Shown: piece by piece, positions 1-6,570 of the stretch
Layout: the number at the start of each line of letters is the position of its first letter
How positions within the stretch are numbered: the stretch's first letter is position 1
Assembly (NCBI GenBank): GCA_903860085.1
Contig: CAIOPD010000073.1
Span: 1 to 10,305 of the forward strand
Direction of reading: 5' to 3'
Origin: an uncultured Pseudomonadota bacterium
GTDB taxonomy: Bacteria; Pseudomonadota; Gammaproteobacteria; Burkholderiales; Methylophilaceae
DNA length: 10,305 nt
Made by a program: the position numbers and the translations under genes
Notes under the pieces: generated by a model
Databases searched by the model: none
What the model was told of the DNA's origin: nothing
Seen by the model: the letters and a program-made list of their open reading frames with translations, nothing else

Positions 1-564
1 AGTTAAGTATCCTTCTTTACTAGCATTTGGCAATTCGACCATGGTGCCAGGGAAACTTACTAATTTAAATAGACTAGCGCTTAATTTTGAGAAATCTTTA
101 GCGTACGCTTGCGGAAAATCTTTCCATACTCGCATACTCGCTTTAAGTTGTTTTGTTTTTACGAGCATAGCCTGTTCTACGCATTGCAATACTGCCAGAC
201 TATTCGTGCCTGGCAACATGCCAACGCGGCCTTCATCGCTACAAGGTGAGCCGATAAACAGTGTACGTTGATATAAAGCCGAGGGAAGCACATAAGCCAC
301 TATATTTGCCAAAGGAAATAATGCTGGTGGTAACACTAGGCGCATAGGTACATTCATGACAAATGCAGGTGCTATGGCTATGGGGCCAGTTTTATCGCTT
401 ACTACAGCATATAAAAAAGTGAATTGATCTAGGATGCCACAACGCTCCAAGACTTGATACCACCAATGACCTTCATAGGGAGCAGGAAAGCAGGCTTTCC
501 ATAATTCCAGCGCAATTTCAGATTCTGAATCTACCCAGTTCACCGAATATTTAGGCAACGGCAT
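1..564 (-). CDS. FemAB/GNAT-like acyltransferase, 3' end beyond window
   Basis: This open frame of 188 codons has no stop before the left edge, so the C-terminal part is missing. It begins MPLPKYSVNW, and its ATG lies inside the last codons of the upstream aminotransferase gene (14-base overlap), which implies translational coupling. Visible features are an aromatic-rich N-terminal segment (PYEGHWWYQVLE, about residues 29-40), a beta-rich core (LYAVVSDKTGPIAIAPAF, 51-68), a TLFIGSPCSDEGR stretch (101-113) and a later FPGTMVELP strand (171-179). This layout resembles the first half of FemAB-like/GNAT-fold proteins, which transfer acyl or aminoacyl groups to amines. The family call is from sequence style rather than a diagnostic motif, because the acetyl-CoA-binding region would lie in the missing half. 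As the last visible gene of the cluster, it could acylate an amino group installed by the adjacent aminotransferase (inference). The lack of a good Shine-Dalgarno fits re-initiation from the upstream gene. Confidence 0.72.
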   Translation of the reverse strand, partial: MPLPKYSVNWVDSESEIALELWKACFPAPYEGHWWYQVLERCGILDQFTFLYAVVSDKTGPIAIAPAFVMNVPMRLVLPPALFPLANIVAYVLPSALYQRTLFIGSPCSDEGRVGMLPGTNSLAVLQCVEQAMLVKTKQLKASMRVWKDFPQAYAKDFSKLSASLFKLVSFPGTMVELPNASKEGYLT

Positions 565-1750
565 GCTCCAATACTGTACAAATTTTCATAAAATCTTGAT
601 CATCGAGCCAAGGGCTATTGGAGATAGTTAATGTGCGTGCTGCAAAGTCACGCGCATTAGGTGTATCGGGTTGTGCTAAGTCCAGAAATGCGTAATCCGG
701 CAGGGCGTGAATAAACAAGCGTCCTACTCCTAGACCAGCACACCATAATTCTGACAGCACTTTATCGCGCACTTGTTCGCTGGGCATGAGTACTAGAAAA
801 TACGGCCAAGTACCTTCGTCTCCCGCGGCATCATCCATTACGCTAATACCTATAACTTTTGCAAGTTGGTCTTTACGTTTTTTTGCTTGTCCACGGGTCA
901 GCGCAATAAAGTCAGGCAAGCGTTTTAGTGCTCTTGCTCCAATTCCTTTGCGCCAATGTCCTACGCGATGCAATGGGAAGTTGGCTGAGCAGTCGTCACC
1001 AACTGCCTCTATTAGCTTACCTTGTTTAAGTTTTCGCCTCAGTGATATACCAAAAGCTAATCCTAATCCGATTGGACGGTATAGGGCGAAGTAACCTATT
1101 AATTCAAGTAGTCGTCGCGCTTCCCATTTAAATTGGATAGGTACAATTTCTTTTGCTGTATTTTGTAGTTGTTGACGCATGTTTGCATCACGTGCAACGA
1201 TGGCGCCGCCACCATAAATGGTGAGTCCTTTTCCAACGCCTAAGCTGTAACAACCGATATCACCTATCGTGCCAGCCAACTGACCTTGATATCGTGCGCC
1301 TAAAGCTTGTGCTGCATCTTCTAGCACATAAGCGCCAACTTTCTTTGCAATGATTGTTGCCATTTTTAGGTCTGCCAAGCGTCCACCGAGATGGGTTGGC
1401 ATAATGGCTAGAGTATCTTCACCGCACACTTTTACAAGCGCATCTGGGCAAAAATCAAAATGGTTACTTCGAGTGTCACACAGTATAGGGATAAGGCCAC
1501 ATCGCAATATAGCTAGTGGCACAAAGGGGCAGGTGTAGGCAGGAATTACTACACTACGCCTTAAGCTGGTGACTTTTAGGGCAGCGAGGGCGACCATGAT
1601 GGCTGCAGTGCCGGAACACTCAATTTGACTTTCTGCACTACAAAGGAATTTGGCTAAATCTTGTTCTAATGAGGATGATTGCGGCAGGAAATCATGCCAA
1701 GTCAAAGGTAGTCCAGCCGTCGGAGGGGGTTCTGTGCTCCAATTAAGCAT
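551..1750 (-). CDS. DegT/DnrJ/EryC1/StrS-family PLP aminotransferase
   Basis: The 399-residue protein has the fold type I layout of sugar and related aminotransferases: CSGTAA (45-50) for the cofactor phosphate, IPAYTCPF (69-76), LEDAAQALGARY (143-154) with the pyridine-nitrogen Asp145 and Gln148, and GDIGCYSLGVGKGLT (163-177) with Lys174 as the likely Schiff-base lysine. All key residues are present, so it should be active, probably moving an amino group from glutamate to a keto or aldehyde substrate. Most family members act on nucleotide-linked keto sugars, but others act on cyclitols or non-sugar ketones, so the substrate is open. I chose the ATG at 1750, which overlaps the upstream stop as ATGCTTAA. 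A GTG six codons upstream (1768) is the alternative, and neither has a clear Shine-Dalgarno. The gene sits between a membrane transporter pair and an acyltransferase, which suggests late modification of a lipid-linked or exported product. Confidence 0.88.
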   Translation of the reverse strand: MLNWSTEPPPTAGLPLTWHDFLPQSSSLEQDLAKFLCSAESQIECSGTAAIMVALAALKVTSLRRSVVIPAYTCPFVPLAILRCGLIPILCDTRSNHFDFCPDALVKVCGEDTLAIMPTHLGGRLADLKMATIIAKKVGAYVLEDAAQALGARYQGQLAGTIGDIGCYSLGVGKGLTIYGGGAIVARDANMRQQLQNTAKEIVPIQFKWEARRLLELIGYFALYRPIGLGLAFGISLRRKLKQGKLIEAVGDDCSANFPLHRVGHWRKGIGARALKRLPDFIALTRGQAKKRKDQLAKVIGISVMDDAAGDEGTWPYFLVLMPSEQVRDKVLSELWCAGLGVGRLFIHALPDYAFLDLAQPDTPNARDFAARTLTISNSPWLDDQDFMKICTVLEHAVA

Positions 1751-2129
1751 GCGGTTGTTTGGCTTCACTCAAACTTAAAAAGACGATGCCGAGCACAATG
1801 CATAGAGCTCCTACTACTTGCATAATAGATAAATGTTCACCGAAGTAGGCGACTGAAATTGCGAGTACGGCGACTAATCCAAGATGTGATGCGGCAAAAG
1901 CAGGCCCAACTGGCGCACGCTTAAGCAAGGTCATCCATGCGCCAAATGCCCCTAAATAACCGCCCATTGCAGCATACAACCAAGGGTTCTGTAACACCTT
2001 CAGCAACCATTCTATTTTCATGGAAAATTCGCCAGCATGGGTTGAGGCTAGTTTGATTGATACTTGAGTGAGAGTGTCAAAAACGATTAGTACACTAAAG
2101 CCTATGGCGTAAAAGTCACGTTTTCTCAT
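1743..2129 (-). CDS. Half-length EamA/SMR-type membrane protein, second of pair
   Basis: The 128-residue, strongly hydrophobic protein has four predicted membrane helices (about 8-28, 48-68, 75-97 and 103-121). A charged loop follows the second helix, and the C-terminal helix region EHLSIMQVVGALCIVLGIVFL is typical of EamA or small multidrug resistance-like proteins. Full EamA transporters have ten helices, so this is a half-size or smaller unit that must oligomerise. Its start overlaps the stop of the previous gene by ATGA and is preceded by a consensus Shine-Dalgarno (AGGAGGT). The adjacent similar-sized paralog suggests a heterodimer, as known for ArnE/ArnF, which flips undecaprenyl phosphate-aminoarabinose. 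Lengths (118 and 128 residues) and the neighbouring DegT-type aminotransferase are also reminiscent of that system, but no other Arn gene is visible, so the cargo is unknown. A lipid-linked intermediate or the cluster's amino-lipid is the natural guess. Confidence 0.82.
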   Translation of the reverse strand: MRKRDFYAIGFSVLIVFDTLTQVSIKLASTHAGEFSMKIEWLLKVLQNPWLYAAMGGYLGAFGAWMTLLKRAPVGPAFAASHLGLVAVLAISVAYFGEHLSIMQVVGALCIVLGIVFLSLSEAKQPHA

Positions 2130-2482
2130 GCGTAACCTCCTACTAACATCACACCGATAGTGATTAGACCAATACCAACTAGCCTTAAAGGATCTAACAT
2201 TTCTTTGAAGATTATTCTGCCTGCAATCATAATGGAAACAGTATTAAACGCGCTTAACAATACGCCTATAGATAACGGCAGTATAGATAGCAGTATCAGC
2301 CATAAAACGAATTCTAAGCCAAAGCAGAATATGCCAATCATCAAAGGCCATGAGCTCAGCATCTGCTTCCAACGGTCCCATTCGCCATCATGTTCAATAA
2401 TTGCTGCCCGTTTAAACGCCATATGGCCCAACGTATCTACGATGATATTTAGTAACCAGACAAAAATGGCGAGTTTAGACAA
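2126..2482 (-). CDS. Half-length EamA/SMR-type membrane protein, first of pair
   Basis: The 118-residue protein has four predicted helices (about 3-23, 46-66, 68-88 and 98-117). The second helix holds a membrane-embedded glutamate (FGLEFVLWL, Glu57), and the end (KEMLDPLRLVGIGLITIGVMLVGG) is of EamA type. The start is an unusual TTG at 2482: no in-frame ATG precedes it before a stop (TAA at 2492-2494), and an AAGG Shine-Dalgarno lies seven bases upstream. The protein probably pairs with the overlapping downstream gene to form a two-subunit transporter or flippase in the inner membrane. Sequence similarity between the two halves is low by eye, as expected for a dual-gene heterodimer rather than a recent tandem copy. 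It follows the ketosynthase gene by 34 bases and should be on the same transcript. A drug-efflux role is possible, but the biosynthetic neighbours favour export or flipping of the pathway product. Confidence 0.82.
   Translation of the reverse strand: MSKLAIFVWLLNIIVDTLGHMAFKRAAIIEHDGEWDRWKQMLSSWPLMIGIFCFGLEFVLWLILLSILPLSIGVLLSAFNTVSIMIAGRIIFKEMLDPLRLVGIGLITIGVMLVGGYA
2135..2141 (-). promoter_or_regulatory. Consensus Shine-Dalgarno for second EamA-type gene
   Basis: AGGAGGT on the minus strand lies five bases before the ATG at 2129. It sits within the last codons of the upstream gene, whose stop overlaps that ATG. It is the strongest ribosome binding site in the window, in contrast to most of its neighbours, which lack one. 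This suggests the second subunit is translated at high rate, or at least independently of coupling. Confidence 0.7.
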
Positions 2483-2484
2483 AT

Positions 2485-2491
2485 GGTAGCC
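2485..2491 (-). promoter_or_regulatory. Shine-Dalgarno region supporting the TTG start
   Basis: On the minus strand the sequence reads TAAGGCTACCAT-TTG. The AAGG core lies seven bases before the TTG codon at 2482-2480, which is the only credible start since an in-frame TAA precedes it. This supports a rare TTG start for the first EamA-type gene. Confidence 0.5.
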
Positions 2492-2516
2492 TTAGATTAA
2501 ATCTTTAGCGGCATCA

Positions 2517-3767
2517 TTAATTAATTTTTTTAAATATTAATGAAGCTCCAGTGCCACCAAAGGCAAATGAATTGGACATTGCATAATTAAGTCTAGGCAA
2601 TGTTTTGGCTACATTGGGTACGTAATCTAAATCGCATTCAGGGTCTGGATTGCTTAGATTAATCGTAGGTGGCAATTTATTATTATAGACAGCCAGCGTA
2701 GTGATAATTGCTTCTAGGGCACCTGTAGCTCCCATTAAATGACCATGCATAGACTTGGTTGAACTGATGCTTAGGTTATACGCATGATCGCCGAATGCTT
2801 TTTTAATCGCGTTGCTTTCAGTGACATCATTAAGCATGGTGCCGGTACCATGGGCGTTAATATACTGAATAGCTTCTGATGGAATGTCAGCATCCAAAAT
2901 CGCGGTCTGAATAGTGATTGCCTGCCCATCAATTGATGGTTTTGTAATGTGTGCACTATCGCTGGCTGAGCCGTATCCTAAAATCTCAGCATAAATAGTG
3001 GCTCCGCGAGCAATTGCATGCTCATAGGACTCTAATACCATCATCGCGGCACCTTCGCCTAATACCATGCCGGTTCTATCAGCAGAAAACGGTTTACATG
3101 AGCTAGTAAGGTCATTGACATCCTGTTCAGCTAATGTTCTAAGTGCTTCCCAAGCCTTTATGGTGCCGAAGGTCAGTAGCGATTCACTGCCACCTGCAAG
3201 CATTACATCAGCGTAGCCGTGTCGAATTTGCCTTGAGGCTTCTCCTATAGCAACGGATGAAGAAGAGCAGGCCGTGGAAAAGGTTAAATTAGGACCGGTG
3301 AGCTGATGCTCTAGTCCAATAGCCGCGGCGGCGGCGTTATTCATCCCCATCAGTACGGTAAATGGTTTTAAGCGACTAGCATTATCACGGTATAGTCGTA
3401 TATAGGCTTCTTCAACCGAATTTGCGCCACCCATGCCTGTACCTAGGTAGACTCCCATGCGCGGTTTAAGTTGGTCTGTGATTTCTAAACTAGCGTCTTT
3501 AATCGCTTCAATACTAGTGTGAAGTGCCATTTGACTGGTGCGATCCAGCATGCCGTAAGTATGTTTGCTGAAATGATCTGCTGGGTCAAAGTGTGCCTGT
3601 GCGGCGATTTTGCAATCTAATTTATCAACAAATTCGGCATCAAGTAATTTAATCCCAGATACGCCAGAGAATATATTATGTGTTAAGTCTGCAATCGTAT
3701 TGCCTAACGGCGATACCACACTTAGGCCAGTAATCACAACACGGCGACGGTTTAAAGAAATGCTCAT
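2517..3767 (-). CDS. FabF-type beta-ketoacyl-ACP synthase (KAS II-like)
   Basis: This is a complete 416-residue condensing enzyme, the usual FabF length. The thiolase-fold motifs are intact: STACSSSS with nucleophile Cys167, NAHGTGT with His306, SSTKSMHGHLMGATGALE with Lys338 and His343, and NSFAFGGTGASLIF (399-412), where Phe402 corresponds to the gating phenylalanine. The Cys-His-His triad indicates a decarboxylating elongation enzyme rather than a chain-length factor. It should join an acyl thioester with malonyl-ACP to give a beta-ketoacyl-ACP. In the last motif the common Asn (FGGTN) is Gly, a variation seen in secondary-metabolism relatives. It overlaps the ACP gene by one base (TAATG), so the two are translationally coupled and most likely partners. 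Housekeeping fab genes (fabD, fabG, fabH) are absent nearby, so this looks like a dedicated pathway synthase rather than the primary FabF. The acyl substrate cannot be read from sequence. Confidence 0.93.
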   Translation of the reverse strand: MSISLNRRRVVITGLSVVSPLGNTIADLTHNIFSGVSGIKLLDAEFVDKLDCKIAAQAHFDPADHFSKHTYGMLDRTSQMALHTSIEAIKDASLEITDQLKPRMGVYLGTGMGGANSVEEAYIRLYRDNASRLKPFTVLMGMNNAAAAAIGLEHQLTGPNLTFSTACSSSSVAIGEASRQIRHGYADVMLAGGSESLLTFGTIKAWEALRTLAEQDVNDLTSSCKPFSADRTGMVLGEGAAMMVLESYEHAIARGATIYAEILGYGSASDSAHITKPSIDGQAITIQTAILDADIPSEAIQYINAHGTGTMLNDVTESNAIKKAFGDHAYNLSISSTKSMHGHLMGATGALEAIITTLAVYNNKLPPTINLSNPDPECDLDYVPNVAKTLPRLNYAMSNSFAFGGTGASLIFKKIN

Positions 3768-4024
3768 TATTTGTTTTGTTCAATCGTCAGTTTATGTACT
3801 AAAACGCTTACATCATGCAGGGTTTCAATTTTAATCTGGTCATTAGGCACTTTGATTTTGAAATGGTCTTCAGCACTGAAAATTAAATCAAACGTATCTA
3901 AGGAATCTAAGCCTAGTGATTGCAAGCTGCTATCAGGTTTTATACTAGCGACATCAATATCCATTTTGTCTGCAACCATTTGACTTAAAGCTTGCGCGAC
4001 TTCATCGAGAGTTGGTGTGGTCAT
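3767..4024 (-). CDS. Stand-alone acyl carrier protein
   Basis: The 85-residue acidic helical protein has the phosphopantetheine site LGLDSLDTFDLIF, with Ser41 as the attachment residue. The surrounding helices match the PP-binding (PF00550) fold, and the length is normal for a discrete ACP. The DSL motif has Asp40 and Leu42 as in AcpP, but much of the rest differs (for example DSSLQSLGLDSL and an EDHFKIKVPNDQIKIETLHDV third region), so it is probably a specialised carrier. It needs a phosphopantetheinyl transferase encoded elsewhere. The ATG at 4024 has an AAGGA about ten bases upstream. It lies 37 bases after the hydrolase gene and overlaps the ketosynthase start by one base. It likely holds the acyl or beta-ketoacyl intermediate used by the synthase and possibly by the hydrolase or class III aminotransferase. 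Confidence 0.93.
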   Translation of the reverse strand: MTTPTLDEVAQALSQMVADKMDIDVASIKPDSSLQSLGLDSLDTFDLIFSAEDHFKIKVPNDQIKIETLHDVSVLVHKLTIEQNK

Positions 4025-4061
4025 TATTTCAGGTCCTTGTTAGTTATGTCGTGTCTTAAAT

Positions 4062-4973
4062 TTAGGCAGATACTGCTATTTTATTAAAGCTATTAAGTAT
4101 TTTTGCTTGTTCTTTACAAAATTTTGCAGCACGCTTGGCTACGTCATCTTTACGTTTATCAAGCGTCAGTACATGGTAAGTGTCATCTACAAAAAAAGTT
4201 TCAACCGTTTTCGATGCTATATGCGCTTGTGTGTAGTAAGCATTTTTAAGACTGGCCATATCATCTTCGGTTGAGTGAACAATTAATGTCGGTGAAACCA
4301 CATCTTTCAAAGCTTTTTTTGCCGCCTTAATAAGTCGTACACTTTCTAAAACAACGAGAGCAGGTGTTTTAAAGTAACCGATTTTGTCAGCTGCCAAATG
4401 GTCACGATTTTCTAAAATAGCATGAACCATAGCACGTACACGTTCATCTTTAATGCCGTAAGGGGATGTTTCCTCCCACTGCATAAAATATTTCAGGGGG
4501 GTGTAGAGCACTAGTGGCAATAATAGGGCGCGTTTAAGTTTTGGTACATTCCAGCCATCATAAAAGAATGTGGTGGATAGCAGGATAACACCGGCTACTT
4601 GATGACCTTTTTTAGCTGCAAGCATCAAAGCTATTAATGCACCCATAGACAGCCCTGACACAAACACATGTTCACATTCTTGTTTTAGCGCATCAAATGC
4701 ATCTTCAATTGATTGATACCAATCCTGCCATTGAGTCGCAGTTAGCGCTTCAATGGTGGCGCAATGACCTGCTAGTTCGGGGCAGGCAACGGTAAAACCT
4801 TGACGTGCAATTACTCTGCCATATTGCTTCATTTCAGTCGGCGTGCCTGTTAATCCATGCACCAATAGAACGCCAACGCTACCTTTACGCTCAATAAAGC
4901 CATTTTCACCCAATAGAGCATCTATACTTGGCTTCTTGTGTGTTTCTAATTTAATTACCTTATTAGTTTGCAT
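4062..4973 (-). CDS. Alpha/beta-fold serine hydrolase (carboxylesterase/monoacylglycerol lipase-like)
   Basis: The 303-residue protein starts an alpha/beta hydrolase core at about residue 33 (VGVLLVHGLTGTPTEMK), where HGLTG supplies the oxyanion hole. The nucleophile elbow is GLSMG (107-111) with Ser109. The acid is probably Asp238 (HSTEDDMAS), with Asp237 as alternative, and the base is His267 (DDTYHVLTLD). The triad is therefore complete. The PELAGHCATIEALTATQWQDWYQ stretch resembles Est30-type carboxylesterases and monoacylglycerol lipases (Hydrolase_4). No signal peptide is evident, so it is likely cytoplasmic. Next to an ACP and ketosynthase it could act as a thioesterase releasing the acyl chain, as an acyltransferase, or as a repair hydrolase. 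The N-terminal 30 residues precede the fold and are polar. No good Shine-Dalgarno is visible before the ATG. The upstream 175-base gap could carry its own promoter. Confidence 0.88.
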   Translation of the reverse strand: MQTNKVIKLETHKKPSIDALLGENGFIERKGSVGVLLVHGLTGTPTEMKQYGRVIARQGFTVACPELAGHCATIEALTATQWQDWYQSIEDAFDALKQECEHVFVSGLSMGALIALMLAAKKGHQVAGVILLSTTFFYDGWNVPKLKRALLLPLVLYTPLKYFMQWEETSPYGIKDERVRAMVHAILENRDHLAADKIGYFKTPALVVLESVRLIKAAKKALKDVVSPTLIVHSTEDDMASLKNAYYTQAHIASKTVETFFVDDTYHVLTLDKRKDDVAKRAAKFCKEQAKILNSFNKIAVSA

Positions 4974-5020
4974 CTACGAAATGTTTACTTTCATGGTTAT
5001 TGATTTAGTTTAATTACAAA

Positions 5021-5056
5021 TTACATTTCCGCCATCGTAAGATGGCGGAAATGTAA
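5021..5056. repeat. Perfect 16-bp inverted repeat with 4-base loop
   Basis: The arms TTACATTTCCGCCATC and GATGGCGGAAATGTAA are exact reverse complements, separated by GTAA. The element lies 48 bases upstream of the hydrolase start and 92 bases after the aminotransferase stop. As RNA it would form a very stable hairpin. In the direction of transcription (minus strand) the downstream tail is AU-rich (TTTGTAATT) but not a proper U run, so it is at best a weak terminator. It could equally be an attenuator, an mRNA-protecting stem or a bidirectional binding site. Confidence 0.85.
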
Positions 5057-5067
5057 AAATTACTGCA

Positions 5068-5082
5068 AAGCATTTAATGCTT
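5068..5082. repeat. Short dyad AAGCATT-T-AATGCTT
   Basis: This is an exact 7-1-7 palindrome in the gap between hydrolase and class III aminotransferase genes. The single-base centre disfavours an RNA hairpin without opening of inner pairs and fits better with a protein-binding dyad, though chance in AT-rich DNA is possible. Confidence 0.4.
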
Positions 5083-5104
5083 GGTTTACGTACACTCAAA
5101 TTAA

Positions 5105-5130
5105 CTGAAATACATTTTCAAAATGTTCAG
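5105..5130. repeat. Imperfect dyad downstream of aminotransferase gene
   Basis: The core ACATTTT-C-AAAATGT (5112-5126) is an exact 7-1-7 palindrome. It is extended by CTGA (5105-5108) and TCAG (5127-5130) with a three-base bulge on one side. It lies 18 bases past the aminotransferase stop. It could form a stem near the 3' end of that transcript, but no U-tract follows. Confidence 0.3.
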
Positions 5131-5148
5131 TTTCGATGTGAAGTTGCT

Positions 5149-6522
5149 TTAAGCAGCTCCACAACGTTTAAGTAAGGCTTCAAACAACTTTATACCTAGG
5201 TCAATTTCTTCATTGGTAATCAATAATGAAGGTGCCAGGGTAATCACATTTTTTTGATAACCACCAATGTCTAATACCAAGCCATATTGCTTGCCATCAA
5301 TCATGATGTCGCCCTTTAATCCTTCATTAAACATTCTGTCCGCTAATGCACGGCTTGGTGTAAAACCATCTTCGGTACAAAGTTCAATGCGCAGGGCTAA
5401 ACCAAGACCGCTGACGTCACCAACAACTTTCCAGCGTGTTTTCAATGCTTGAATTTGCTTTAAAAAATAGGCGCCGCGCTCATTAACTTCTGCTGCAAAA
5501 TCACCTTCTTGTGTCATTTTCATGACTTCTAAAGCAACCGCTGTTCCCAATGGGTTTGAAGCAAACGTTGAATGCGTAGTGCCAGGAGGGAATTTTTCTG
5601 GGTTTATATATTCTTCTTTAGCCCAAATGCCTGACAATGGATTGAGGCCGTTTGTGATGGCTTTACCGAAAACAAATACGTCTGGCACAATGCCAAAATT
5701 TTCCCAAGACCATAATTTACCAGTACGGTAAACACCCATTTGAATTTCATCGGCAACTAATAAAACATTACGTTTTTTAAGGCTGGCTTGGAGCTTTTCC
5801 ATATATCCATCTGGCGGAATAATATAGCCACCAGTTCCTTGCATAGGCTCAATGTAAAAAGCACCAAATTCACATTCCTCTGCTTTTGTATCCCATACAG
5901 ATTGGTATTCTGTTTCAAATAATTTTTCAAACTCTTTGTGGCAATAAGTGTCGCAAGTTTCGACTTTCATATCGTACGGGCAACGGAAACAGTATGGGTA
6001 AGGCACAAAATGCGCACGGTCAGCAAAGTTACCAAAACGACGGCGATAACGGTAGCTAGAAGTAATCGCAGATGCGCCTAATGTACGTCCATGGTAGCCT
6101 CCCATAAAGGCGAATTGATGAACTTTACCAGTGTGATTACGCACGAGTTTTAGTGAATCTTCAACAGCTTGGGCGCCACCAACATTAAAGTGAACGCGGC
6201 CTTTTTCGCCGTATTTATCTTCCATGTATTTACAGATAATTTCAGCTAAATCAACTTTTTCTTTATGTAAATATTGGCTGGCTAATTGAGGTAGAGTGTC
6301 TACTTGCTTGTGCAAAACATCACTTAAGCGCTTGTTTTTATATCCAAAATTTACTGCTGAATACCACATTTGCCAATCAAGGTAAGGTGTTTTGTTTTCA
6401 TCAAACAAAAAGCTACCGTCGCAATCCTCAAATACTTTAGGAGGGTCAGCATAGTTAACCGTGTCACCATGCGAACAGTACTTGTTGTTTTTATCTAAAA
6501 TTTCAATAATTTTTGCATCCAT
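5149..6522 (-). CDS. Class III PLP-dependent aminotransferase
   Basis: The 457-residue protein has the class III (ornithine/GABA aminotransferase, Aminotran_3) layout: LDWQMWYSAVNFGY near 49-62, an HFNVGGAQAVEDSLK cofactor-phosphate region (111-125), FMGGYHGRTLGA (139-150), YIEPMQGTGG (223-232), LLVADEIQMGVYRTG (254-268) with Asp258, and FGKAITNGLNPLSG (285-298) with Schiff-base Lys287. The substrate is an amine or aldehyde/ketone with a distal amino group, not identifiable from sequence. A YPYCFRCPYDMKVETCDTYC insert (175-194) holds four cysteines (178, 181, 190, 194). I start at the ATG at 6522, preceded by an AAAGAAAGAG purine run. A TTG eight codons upstream lacks a Shine-Dalgarno. It follows the HAD phosphatase gene by 48 bases and is probably co-transcribed. 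Class III domains act on beta-ketoacyl-ACPs in iturin-type synthases, so a role on the cluster's ketoacyl intermediate is possible. Confidence 0.93.
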   Translation of the reverse strand: MDAKIIEILDKNNKYCSHGDTVNYADPPKVFEDCDGSFLFDENKTPYLDWQMWYSAVNFGYKNKRLSDVLHKQVDTLPQLASQYLHKEKVDLAEIICKYMEDKYGEKGRVHFNVGGAQAVEDSLKLVRNHTGKVHQFAFMGGYHGRTLGASAITSSYRYRRRFGNFADRAHFVPYPYCFRCPYDMKVETCDTYCHKEFEKLFETEYQSVWDTKAEECEFGAFYIEPMQGTGGYIIPPDGYMEKLQASLKKRNVLLVADEIQMGVYRTGKLWSWENFGIVPDVFVFGKAITNGLNPLSGIWAKEEYINPEKFPPGTTHSTFASNPLGTAVALEVMKMTQEGDFAAEVNERGAYFLKQIQALKTRWKVVGDVSGLGLALRIELCTEDGFTPSRALADRMFNEGLKGDIMIDGKQYGLVLDIGGYQKNVITLAPSLLITNEEIDLGIKLFEALLKRCGAA

Positions 6523-6570
6523 TAGATTGGGCTCTTTCTTTCTCAAAGTTAAATTATGAGTGGCTTATGC

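Noticed and set aside
41..271. Plus-strand frame of 76 codons near the left edge
   Set aside because: It lies antisense to the FemAB/GNAT-like gene, whose frame is open across the whole 564 bases and is coupled to its neighbour. The plus frame has no ribosome binding site or family resemblance.
786..1094. Plus-strand frame of 102 codons opposite the DegT aminotransferase gene
   Set aside because: It is antisense to a gene with all PLP motifs intact; the translation is rich in Ser, Pro and Arg, as expected of a shadow frame.
1743..2482. Naming the EamA pair arnE/arnF
   Set aside because: Size and pairing fit, but no arnA, arnC, arnD or arnT is visible, and the adjacent aminotransferase is not clearly ArnB.
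2160..2489. Plus-strand frame of 109 codons opposite the first EamA-type gene
   Set aside because: It is the antisense shadow of a convincing four-helix protein gene and has low-complexity polar content without recognisable motifs.
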